Under the pieces are notes generated by a model that was not told the DNA's origin, did no database searches, and saw only the letters and a program-made list of their open reading frames with translations. A stretch of DNA of 64,000 nt. Source: Cognatilysobacter claricitrinus (lineage in GTDB: Bacteria; Pseudomonadota; Gammaproteobacteria; Xanthomonadales; Xanthomonadaceae). Where the stretch lies: the NCBI RefSeq assembly GCF_045866565.1, contig NZ_BAAFZV010000002.1, forward strand, positions 124,001 through 188,000, given 5' to 3'. The position numbers were made by a program, and so were the translations under genes. Positions 9,405 to 16,403 of the stretch are shown piece by piece; the stretch's first letter is position 1, and each line of letters begins with the position of its first letter.

Positions 9405-10520
9405 ATGGCCTGGAACACGCCCGGCAGTGACAACGGCGACCGCGAATCGCGGCCGCGCAGCCCGCGACGTGGTTTCGCGCCCAACGACCTGCTCGACCGC
9501 CTGCGTGGCCTCGGCGATGGCAACGGGCCGCTGCGGTGGGTCGCGCTGGCGCTGGGCCTGGTGCTGGTGTTTTCGACCTTCACGCTGATCTCCGAGCAGC
9601 AGCGCGGCGTCGTGCTGCGTTTCGGCCAGTTCGCGCGCGAACTCAGGCCCGGTCCGCACCTGAAGATGCCGTGGCCCATCGAGCGTGTGTTCAAGGTCAA
9701 CGCGACGCAGATCAAGACGTTCACGCAGACCGTGCCGGTGCTGACCTCCGACGAGAACATCGTCTACGTCGATATCAACGTGCAATACCGCATCGCCGAT
9801 TCGCAGCAGTACCTGTTCGGCACGCGTGATGCCGACGAGGTGCTGAAGGAAGCATCGCTGTCGACGGTGCGCGAGATGGTCGGCCGCTCCAACCTCGACA
9901 CGGTGCTCGGCTCACGCAATGCGTTGGCCGTAGCCGCGCGCACGCGCCTCGAGAAGTCGTTGCAGGCGTACCGTACCGGTCTGACGGTGACCGAACTCAA
10001 CCTTCCCAACGCGCGTCCGCCGGAAGAAGTGAAACCGGCGTTCGACGACGTCAACAGCGCGCAGCAGGACAAGGACCGCGTGATCAGCGAGGCGCGCGCG
10101 TACGCCGCCAAGGTGATCCCGGAGGCGCGCGGCGAAGCGGCTCGCGTCCGGGCGACGGCGGAAGGCGAAAAGGCCTCGGCGATCGCGCGCGCGACGGGCG
10201 ATGCGAATCGTTTCTCGCTGCTGGTCGAGCAGTACAAGGCGGCGCCGGACGTCACCCGCAAGCGTCTCTGGCTGGAAACCGTGCAGCGCGTGCTGGCGGA
10301 GAACCGCACGATCGTCGGCGGCGATTCGCGCCAGCTGATCTACGTTCCGATGTCGGATGCGAACGCCACGCAGCCGGTCGCGCCGCCGCTGCTCGCGCAG
10401 CCGCAGGCGGCACCGTCGATCATCCCCGACGTGCTCGCGCCGGTGACCGCATCGGGTGATTCGAATGGTCGCGGCCCGCGTGCGCCGCGCGCACCTCGTA
10501 GCGCAGGAGCCGAACGATGA
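9405..10520 (+). CDS. hflK: FtsH protease modulator HflK
   Basis: One half of the HflKC complex, an SPFH-domain assembly on the periplasmic side of the inner membrane that encloses and restrains FtsH. The 371-residue product has a short Arg/Pro-rich cytoplasmic N-terminus, one transmembrane helix (WVALALGLVLVFSTFTLI), the SPFH domain (EQQRGVVLRFGQF, GPHLKMPWPIERV), an Ala/Glu-rich coiled coil containing SEARAYAAKVIPEARGEA, and a Pro/Ala-rich tail. AGGAG precedes the ATG. Its stop overlaps the hflC start by four bases (ATGA), giving coupled synthesis of the two partners. Confidence 0.96.
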   Translation: MAWNTPGSDNGDRESRPRSPRRGFAPNDLLDRLRGLGDGNGPLRWVALALGLVLVFSTFTLISEQQRGVVLRFGQFARELRPGPHLKMPWPIERVFKVNATQIKTFTQTVPVLTSDENIVYVDINVQYRIADSQQYLFGTRDADEVLKEASLSTVREMVGRSNLDTVLGSRNALAVAARTRLEKSLQAYRTGLTVTELNLPNARPPEEVKPAFDDVNSAQQDKDRVISEARAYAAKVIPEARGEAARVRATAEGEKASAIARATGDANRFSLLVEQYKAAPDVTRKRLWLETVQRVLAENRTIVGGDSRQLIYVPMSDANATQPVAPPLLAQPQAAPSIIPDVLAPVTASGDSNGRGPRAPRAPRSAGAER

Positions 10521-11380
10521 GATATCCCGCCCTGATTGCACTGGTTGTCGCGACGTTGCTCGCGCTGATGGGGTCGGTGTTCGTCGTGCCGGCAGGCTAC
10601 AGCGCCATCGTGCTCAACCTCGGCCGGCTCGCGCGTACCGATCTGGGCCCCGGCCTGCATTTCAAGTTCCCGCTGGTGGAAAGCCAGTTGCTGTTCGACC
10701 GTCGCCTCGAAGTGTTGCCCGCCGAACCGGAGCGTTACCTCACCTCCGAACGCAAGGACATCAGCGTCGACTTCTTCGCGGTCGGCCGCATCGAGAACCT
10801 GCGCGCGTTCTACCGCGCGACCGGTGGTGATGAGTCGGTCGCCATTGAACGTCTCGCGCCCATCATCAAGGACGCGCTGCGCAACGAGATCAACACGCGC
10901 ACGCTGTCGGAGGTGGTGTCGGGTGATCGCAGCCGGATCGTCGCGGCGCAGCTGGCGACCATCAACAAGGGCGCGTCCACGCTCGGCGTGCGCATCCTCG
11001 ACCTGCGCATCAAGCAGATCGACCTGCCGACCGACAGCAAGGTCATCGCCGACGTCTACAGCCGCATGCGCGCGCAGCGCCAGCAGGTGGCGAGCCAGTT
11101 GCGCGCGGAAGGCGCGGAGCAGGCGCAGCGCATCAAGGCCGATGCCGACCGCGACAGCGCGGTGATCGTCGCCGAGGCCGAGCGCGATGCGCAGGAACTG
11201 CGTGGCCAGGGCGATGCGCAGGCTGCGCGCCTGTACGCCGACGCCGCGCAGAAGGACCCGGGCTTCTATGCGTTCCAGCGCAGCCTCGAGGCCTATCGCC
11301 AGGCATTCGGCACCGGCCAGACGGTGATCGTCGTGGACAAGAACGACCCGTTCCTGCAGTACCTAAAATCCGACCATTGA
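10517..11380 (+). CDS. hflC: FtsH protease modulator HflC
   Basis: Partner of HflK. The 287-residue protein has an N-terminal transmembrane helix (LIALVVATLLALMGSVFVV), the SPFH motif YSAIVLNLGRLARTDLGPGLHFKFP, the region RILDLRIKQIDLP typical of HflC, a long charged coiled coil, and the family end FYAFQRSLEAYRQAF followed by a hydrophobic strand and FLQYLKS. Its TGA overlaps the next start by one base. Length and order match HflC of other gammaproteobacteria. Confidence 0.96.
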   Translation: MRYPALIALVVATLLALMGSVFVVPAGYSAIVLNLGRLARTDLGPGLHFKFPLVESQLLFDRRLEVLPAEPERYLTSERKDISVDFFAVGRIENLRAFYRATGGDESVAIERLAPIIKDALRNEINTRTLSEVVSGDRSRIVAAQLATINKGASTLGVRILDLRIKQIDLPTDSKVIADVYSRMRAQRQQVASQLRAEGAEQAQRIKADADRDSAVIVAEAERDAQELRGQGDAQAARLYADAAQKDPGFYAFQRSLEAYRQAFGTGQTVIVVDKNDPFLQYLKSDH

Positions 11381-11568
11381 TGGCGCGTGAGTTGCTCTCC
11401 GCGCTCTGCCTGGTGGCGGTGCTCCAAGGCCTGTTCCTGTTCCTCACGCCGGATGGCTGGAAGCGCACCGTCGAGCGGCTGTACGTGCTGAGCACGCCAC
11501 AGCTGCGCGTGTTCGGGGCGGTCATCGTCGTCGTCGGGCTGCTCTCGCTGTGGGGCGTGCGCGGCTGA
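11380..11568 (+). CDS. yjeT: DUF2065 inner-membrane protein YjeT
   Basis: A 62-residue protein with two transmembrane helices, ELLSALCLVAVLQGLFLFLTP and VFGAVIVVVGLLSLWGV, joined by a short amphipathic segment with WKRTVERLYVLS. This is the DUF2065 pattern, and the place between hflC and purA is the same as in E. coli. The start is the ATG at 11380, whose first base is the last base of the hflC stop. Function is unknown; the linkage suggests an accessory role near HflKC. Confidence 0.9.
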   Translation: MARELLSALCLVAVLQGLFLFLTPDGWKRTVERLYVLSTPQLRVFGAVIVVVGLLSLWGVRG

Positions 11569-11618
11569 ACGATGCGACCGGCGGGGTGGCCCCACCGGAC
11601 CGAAACCCGGATAATGCA

Positions 11619-11653
11619 CAAAAGCCGGACGGGGACACCCGCCGGCTTTTTCC
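11619..11653 (+). terminator. Rho-independent terminator after yjeT
   Basis: The stem AAAAGCCGG / CCGGCTTTT, extended inward by CGGG / CCCG, is followed by a T run. It lies about 50 bases after yjeT and closes the hfq-hflX-hflKC-yjeT unit, leaving purA to its own promoter in the remaining 138 bases. Confidence 0.85.
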
Positions 11654-11790
11654 ATGTCTGCGATCCGCCACGGCGGATCGGTCGGCCGACGTGCGCCCGA
11701 GGGCGCCATCACGCGCGCTGCCGCGTGCCGCCGATGTCGCGCGTCCACGCGGCCGGTCCTCTGTGCACGCAGCGAATTCGGAGAGCGGTA

Positions 11791-13083
11791 ATGGGTCAGT
11801 CGGTAGTGGTGCTCGGTGCCCAGTGGGGCGACGAAGGCAAGGGCAAGATCGTCGACCTGCTGACGCAGGATATCGGCGCGGTCGTGCGCTTCCAGGGCGG
11901 CCACAACGCCGGCCACACGCTGGTCATCGGCGGCAAGAAGACCGTACTCCACCTGATTCCGTCGGGCGTGCTGCGCCCCGACGCGCTGTGCCTGATCGGC
12001 AATGGCGTGGTGCTGCATCCGGGCGCGCTGCAGAAGGAGATCGCCGAGCTCGAAGGCAACGGCGTCGAAGTGCGTTCGCGCCTGAAGATCAGCCCCGCCA
12101 CGCCGGTGATCATGCCGTACCACATCGCCCTGGATCAGGCGCGCGAGAAGGCCGCCGGCGGCAAGGCGATCGGTACGACCGGGCGCGGCATCGGCCCCGC
12201 GTACGAGGACAAGGTCGCGCGTCGCGGCATCCGCATCGCCGACCTGCACTATCCGCAGGAAATGGCCGAGAAGCTGCGCGCCGCGCTCGACTATCACAAC
12301 TTCGTGTTGACCAAGTACCTCGGCGTCGAAGGCGTCGACTACCAGCAGACGCTCGACGAAGCGCTCGCGTTCGGTGAATACGTCGAGCCGATGAAGGCCG
12401 ACGTCGCCGGCATCCTTCACGAGCTGCGCAAGCAGGGCAAGAAGGTGCTGTACGAAGGCGCGCAGGGCTCGCTGCTCGACATCGACCACGGGACGTATCC
12501 GTACGTCACCTCGTCGAACACCACGGTGGGCGGCGCGCTCGCCGGTACCGGCGTTGGCGCGGACGCGATCGACTATGTGCTCGGCATCGCGAAGGCGTAC
12601 GCGACGCGTGTCGGCGGCGGCCCGTTTCCGACCGAGCTCGACGACGAGATCGGGCAGGGCATCCGCGATCGTGGCCAGGAATACGGCGCGACCACCGGCC
12701 GCCCGCGTCGCTGCGGCTGGATGGACATCGTCGCGCTGAAGCGTGCCGTCGCCATCAACGGCATCAGTGGCCTGTGCATCACCAAGCTCGACATCCTCGA
12801 CGGGATGGAGAAGCTGAAGATCTGCATTGCCTACGAATACCGCGGTAAGCGCACGGAATACGCGCCGCTCGATGCTGCCGGCTGGGAAGAATGCACGCCG
12901 GTCTACCTCGAGTTCCCGGGCTGGAACGAGAGCACCGCGGGCATCACCGAATGGGACAAGCTGCCGGCCGCCGCGCGCGCCTACCTTCGCTCGCTGGAGG
13001 AGCTCGCGGGTTGCCCGCTCGCGATCGTCTCGACCGGCCCGGACCGCGACGCCAACATCGTGCTGCAGGATCCGTTCGCCTGA
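11791..13083 (+). CDS. purA: Adenylosuccinate synthetase
   Basis: Joins IMP and aspartate with GTP to form adenylosuccinate, the first step to AMP. The 430-residue product starts MGQSVVVLGAQWGDEGKGK with the GDEGKGK P-loop at 13-19, followed by GGHNAGHT with the catalytic His, TTGRGIGPAYEDK, YEGAQGSLLDIDHGTYPYVTS, and VGGGPFPTE and TTGRPRRCGW in the C-terminal half. All catalytic residues appear present and length is standard. The ATG at 11791 is the only start that leaves a normal N-terminus; the open frame extends further upstream through the terminator region. Confidence 0.98.
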   Translation: MGQSVVVLGAQWGDEGKGKIVDLLTQDIGAVVRFQGGHNAGHTLVIGGKKTVLHLIPSGVLRPDALCLIGNGVVLHPGALQKEIAELEGNGVEVRSRLKISPATPVIMPYHIALDQAREKAAGGKAIGTTGRGIGPAYEDKVARRGIRIADLHYPQEMAEKLRAALDYHNFVLTKYLGVEGVDYQQTLDEALAFGEYVEPMKADVAGILHELRKQGKKVLYEGAQGSLLDIDHGTYPYVTSSNTTVGGALAGTGVGADAIDYVLGIAKAYATRVGGGPFPTELDDEIGQGIRDRGQEYGATTGRPRRCGWMDIVALKRAVAINGISGLCITKLDILDGMEKLKICIAYEYRGKRTEYAPLDAAGWEECTPVYLEFPGWNESTAGITEWDKLPAAARAYLRSLEELAGCPLAIVSTGPDRDANIVLQDPFA

Positions 13084-13110
13084 TCCCGGGGCGCTGCATT
13101 GCCGCATGAC

Positions 13111-13141
13111 GCGGGCTGCCTTCGGGCGGCCCGTTGCGTTT
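13111..13141 (+). terminator. Probable terminator after purA
   Basis: CGGGCTGCC and GGGCGGCCCG form a 9-bp stem with one G-T pair around a TTC loop about 28 bases after the purA stop, followed by TTGCGTTT. The T run is interrupted, so the call is moderate. Confidence 0.55.
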
Positions 13142-13257
13142 CACGCGTCGAAACGGTCGTGGATGCGCCCTGCACGGCCGGTGTGCGACGAAGGCGGCGT
13201 GCGGATGTCGTCATCCACCACCCGCAACGCTCCGCTCCCCGCGCAAGGAGGCGACGC

Positions 13258-13959
13258 ATGGCATCGATGAATCTTCGGCAGGCGCGAAAGCGCGTCGCGC
13301 AATGGCGGCTGGGCAGCACGTCGAGCCGCTATGAATCCTCCGGCCGCGGCGCCGGTGTTATCTCCTCGGGTAAAGGCGACGCGGGCGGCAAGTCGTACGG
13401 CGAATACCAGCTGTCGTCGCGCACCGGGACGCTGCAGCAGTACCTCGCGCAGTCGTACTACGCACCGCGCTTCGCCGCGCTCGAGCCCGGCACGCCGGCG
13501 TTCGACGCGATGTGGACGCGCATCGCGGCCAGCGATCCCGCGTTCGCCCGCGACCAGCACGACTTCATCGGCCGCACGCACTACGACGCGCAACTCGCCC
13601 GACTCCGCGACGCCGGTATCGACCTGTCAGGCGCGGGCTACGCCGTGCACGACATGCTCTGGAGCACGGCGGTGCAGTACGGCGCGCTGACGCTGTCGAT
13701 CGTCACGAACGCGCTGCACGGAACATTCGGTGCAGCGGCGGACGCCACGACATTGACCGACGCGCAGATCGTCGGCGCCGTACAGGACTACAAACTCGCC
13801 CACCTGCAGACGTTGTTCGCGCATTCGAAGCCGCTATGGCCGGGCCTGCGACGCCGCGTCGTCGATGAGAAACGCGATCTGTTGCGACTCGCGGATGCCG
13901 AGTGCATCGTGGTCGAAGCGGATCGCGCGGCGGCCGAGCGCGCTTCGCGCAGCGCGTGA
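13258..13959 (+). CDS. Lysozyme-like (phage tail/VgrG-associated type) protein
   Basis: A 233-residue protein with no signal peptide. After a basic N-terminus it has SSRYESSGRGAGVISSG, then GKGDAGGKSYGEYQLSS, QHDFIGRTHYDAQLARLR, and VHDMLWSTAVQYG. This set resembles a lysozyme-like domain found in phage tail and VgrG-related proteins, where the Glu in YESSG and the SYGEYQ segment lie in the catalytic cleft. The family match is by motif memory only; the activity is inferred. It has a strong ribosome-binding site (AAGGAGG at 13245-13251). Lack of a signal peptide suggests delivery by a secretion system, phage-type release or an intracellular role. It stands alone between purA and a small membrane protein gene. 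Confidence 0.55.
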   Translation: MASMNLRQARKRVAQWRLGSTSSRYESSGRGAGVISSGKGDAGGKSYGEYQLSSRTGTLQQYLAQSYYAPRFAALEPGTPAFDAMWTRIAASDPAFARDQHDFIGRTHYDAQLARLRDAGIDLSGAGYAVHDMLWSTAVQYGALTLSIVTNALHGTFGAAADATTLTDAQIVGAVQDYKLAHLQTLFAHSKPLWPGLRRRVVDEKRDLLRLADAECIVVEADRAAAERASRSA

Positions 13960-14021
13960 AACCTGCACCTTCAGCTAACACGGGTGGCCTACGCTGTCGG
14001 CCTGCAGCAGGGAAGCCGACG

Positions 14022-14213
14022 ATGCGCGACGATCGACCTCCGCCTGGCGTGCCCGTGCGAGCGCTGGCTGTCGCGGCGGCTGGCGCGATGTCGTGCACCG
14101 GTTGCCACCTGCTGGGCGCGCTGTTCGACGTTCACGTCCTACGCGAGATCGTCCTGGTGGTGATCGTCATCGCGATCATCGGCTTCTTCGTGTCACGCTC
14201 GGACAAGCGCTAG
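14022..14213 (+). CDS. Small membrane protein, hypothetical
   Basis: A 63-residue protein without recognised family. The N-terminal half is Pro/Ala-rich and includes GAMSCTGC, which could be mistaken for a lipobox but lacks the leading hydrophobic stretch in the right place. The C-terminal half is one strong transmembrane helix, EIVLVVIVIAIIGFFV, ending in SRSDKR, which suggests a cytoplasmic C-terminus. A second ATG at 14088 would give 41 residues. Its TAG stop overlaps the modC stop on the other strand by two bases (convergent genes). Confidence 0.5.
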   Translation: MRDDRPPPGVPVRALAVAAAGAMSCTGCHLLGALFDVHVLREIVLVVIVIAIIGFFVSRSDKR

Positions 14214-14842
14214 TCGGCGTCGATGCGGTGCACGTCCTGCGCGATGCGCGCGACTTCCGCCGGCACGTGGCTGACGTAGATCATCGGCAACCCGCTCTCG
14301 TCGCGAACACGCTGCAGGTACGGCAGCAGGTCGTCGCGACGATCGGCGTCGAGCATCGACAACGGCTCGTCGAGCAGCAGCAGTCGCGGTTGCGCGAGCA
14401 ATGCGCGGCCGAGCGCGATGCGTTGCACTTCGCCGCCCGACAGTCCGCCGGTGCGACGCGCCAGCAACGGCGCGAGTGCGAGGAGCTCGACCACGTCGTC
14501 GAGTCGCGTCTCGCCGGCCGACGCGTGCCGCGCGCCGTAGAGAAGATTGGACCGGACGTCGAGGTGCGGGAACAGCCGACCGTCCTGGAAGACGTAGCCG
14601 ATACGGCGGCGGTGCGCGGGCACGTCGACGCCTCGCGACGAATCGAACAGCACGTCGCCCGCTACTTCGATGCGGCCATCGACGGGACGGACAAGCCCGG
14701 CTACCGCGTGCAGCAGCGAGGTCTTGCCACTTCCGGATGCGCCAACCACGGCCACGACACGTGACGCGCTCTGCAGGCGGACGCGGCGCTCGAATCCGCC
14801 GCGCTGCAGCAGCACGTCGATGTCATGCACGACGCCGCTCAC
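14210..14842 (-). CDS. modC: Molybdate ABC transporter ATP-binding protein, short form
   Basis: The ATPase that powers molybdate import with ModB and ModA. It shows Walker A GASGSGKTS, the Q-loop YVFQDGRLFPHLDV, signature LSGGEVQR, Walker B LLLLDEPLSMLD, and the switch His in YVSHVP. At 210 residues it ends just after the ATPase domain, so the C-terminal molybdate-binding (MOP/TOBE) domain of the 352-residue E. coli protein is absent; this is a true stop, not a frameshift visible here. Translation starts at GTG 14842, overlapping the modB stop by two bases (GTGA). Location directly after modA and modB supports the name. Confidence 0.88.
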   Translation of the reverse strand: MSGVVHDIDVLLQRGGFERRVRLQSASRVVAVVGASGSGKTSLLHAVAGLVRPVDGRIEVAGDVLFDSSRGVDVPAHRRRIGYVFQDGRLFPHLDVRSNLLYGARHASAGETRLDDVVELLALAPLLARRTGGLSGGEVQRIALGRALLAQPRLLLLDEPLSMLDADRRDDLLPYLQRVRDESGLPMIYVSHVPAEVARIAQDVHRIDAD

Positions 14843-15531
14843 GTCGGTGGGTCCGCGCGGCCGCGCTGCGCCAGCGCTTCGGCCACGAGCATTGCGACGA
14901 ACGAGATCGCGACCGACACGCCGCACAGCAACCACACACGCGACTCCGCGCCGGGAACCTGCAGCAGGCCGTAGATCGCGGACGACAGCGTGCGCGTTTC
15001 GCCGGGAATGCTCGATACGAACGTAATCGTCGCGCCGAACTCGCCGACCGCTTTGGCGAAGCCGAGCACCGCGCCGGCGATGACACCCGGCCACGCGAGC
15101 GGCAGCGTGATGCCGGTGAACACGCGCCATGGCGACGCGCCGAGCGTCGATGCCGCGTTCTCCAGTCGACGGTCGACGCCTTCGATCGACAGCCGTATCG
15201 CGCGCACCATCAACGGAAAGCCCATCACTGCGCACGCCAGCGCCGCACCGGTCCAACGGAATGCGAAGGTGATGCCCAGCGCGTCGTGCAGCCACGCGCC
15301 AATCAGGCCGCGTCGCCCGAGCAGCGCTAGTAGCGCGTACCCGGTGACGACAGGCGGCAGCACCAGCGGCAGGTGCACGATGGCGTCGACCAGCAACCGG
15401 CCGGGAAAGCGGCGCCGCGCCAGCAACCAGCCGACTGCGACCGCAACCGGCAGGCTTGCCAGCGTGGCGACCACCGCGACCTTCAGGCTGAGCAGGACGG
15501 CCGCGGTTTCGTCGGCGGAGAGTGCGGTCAC
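14839..15531 (-). CDS. modB: Molybdate ABC transporter permease ModB
   Basis: Inner-membrane permease of the molybdate importer. The 230-residue product has about five hydrophobic segments, the family stretch LPLVLPPVVTGYALL, and the EAA loop ENAASTLGASPWRVFTGITL that docks on ModC, followed by KAVGEFGATITFV. E. coli ModB has 229 residues. The GTG at 15531 overlaps the modA stop (GTGA), and an upstream extension of the frame would run far into modA, so this start is preferred. Confidence 0.94.
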   Translation of the reverse strand: MTALSADETAAVLLSLKVAVVATLASLPVAVAVGWLLARRRFPGRLLVDAIVHLPLVLPPVVTGYALLALLGRRGLIGAWLHDALGITFAFRWTGAALACAVMGFPLMVRAIRLSIEGVDRRLENAASTLGASPWRVFTGITLPLAWPGVIAGAVLGFAKAVGEFGATITFVSSIPGETRTLSSAIYGLLQVPGAESRVWLLCGVSVAISFVAMLVAEALAQRGRADPPT

Positions 15532-16298
15532 TTGGGTGCGAGAAACCCGTGTCGACGGAACACGGCCTGCGCGGCCGGCGTGGCCAGCCATGCGACGAAA
15601 TCGGCGGACTTAGGATGGGCACTCGCGGCGATGCGCGCGGCGGGATAGACGATGCGTGGATGCGTCGCCGCCGGGAAGCGCGCGACCGCGCGCACGCGCG
15701 GCTCGGCCAGCGCGTCACTCGCGTACACGATGCCGAGCACCGCTTCGCCACGGGCGACGAGTTGCAGCGCGGCGCGCACGTTCTCCGCTTCCACCACGCG
15801 CGGCTGCACGGTCGCCCACGCGCCCAGCGATTCCAGCGCGGCACGGCCGTATTTCCCCGCCGGCACGCTGGCGGTGAGCGCGAGCGCGATCCGGCCATCG
15901 GTGCCCAGCAGCGGCCGCAGGTCGACGCCCCGCTTGAGCGTGACGCGTGGCGTCGTCGCGTCGGTCGGCGCGATCAGCACCAGCGCATTGCCGGCGATGT
16001 CGCGACGCGTCGTCGTGTCGATGAGGCGCTTCGCCTGCAGCTCGTCCATCCAGTCGAGATCGGCCGAGATGAAGACATCCGCGGGCGCGCCGTCCTCGAT
16101 CTGGCGCGCGAGCGCGGAACTCGCGGCGTAGGAAACCCGCACCGTCGCGCCGTGCGTGCGGCCATACAGCGCGCCCGCTTCGTCGAGCGTTTCCTTGAGG
16201 CTGGCCGCGGCGAATACCGTGATCGGCTCCGCGGCGAACGCCGGAAGGGCCGCGAGCAGGAGCAGCAGCGCGGTGATTGCACGGGCCGGCAAGCGCAT
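15528..16298 (-). CDS. modA: Molybdate-binding periplasmic protein ModA
   Basis: Periplasmic molybdate/tungstate-binding component, first gene of modABC. The 256-residue precursor has a Sec signal (MRLPARAITALLLLLAALPAFA, with cleavage after FAA or AFA), then ITVFAAASLKETLDE, in which the Ser binds the oxyanion, SYAASSALARQIEDGAPADVFISAD with further binding Ser residues, and VYASDAL near the end. The ATG at 16298 is chosen over a TTG three codons upstream because it gives a clean signal peptide. No ModE-type regulator gene or obvious ModE site is visible nearby. Confidence 0.94.
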   Translation of the reverse strand: MRLPARAITALLLLLAALPAFAAEPITVFAAASLKETLDEAGALYGRTHGATVRVSYAASSALARQIEDGAPADVFISADLDWMDELQAKRLIDTTTRRDIAGNALVLIAPTDATTPRVTLKRGVDLRPLLGTDGRIALALTASVPAGKYGRAALESLGAWATVQPRVVEAENVRAALQLVARGEAVLGIVYASDALAEPRVRAVARFPAATHPRIVYPAARIAASAHPKSADFVAWLATPAAQAVFRRHGFLAPK

Positions 16299-16403
16299 GG
16301 GAGCCAATCCATCGAACGGATAGCGGCATTAGACCAGAGCGCGTCTTCACCCGGCGAGCGCCGTGGGCATCGTCCAATGCAGCCGATTCACGGTGGGAAC
16401 GGC

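Noticed and set aside
14088..14105. A lipobox-like SCTGC in the small protein before modC
   Set aside because: The Cys is not preceded by a hydrophobic signal core; the only membrane helix is C-terminal to it.
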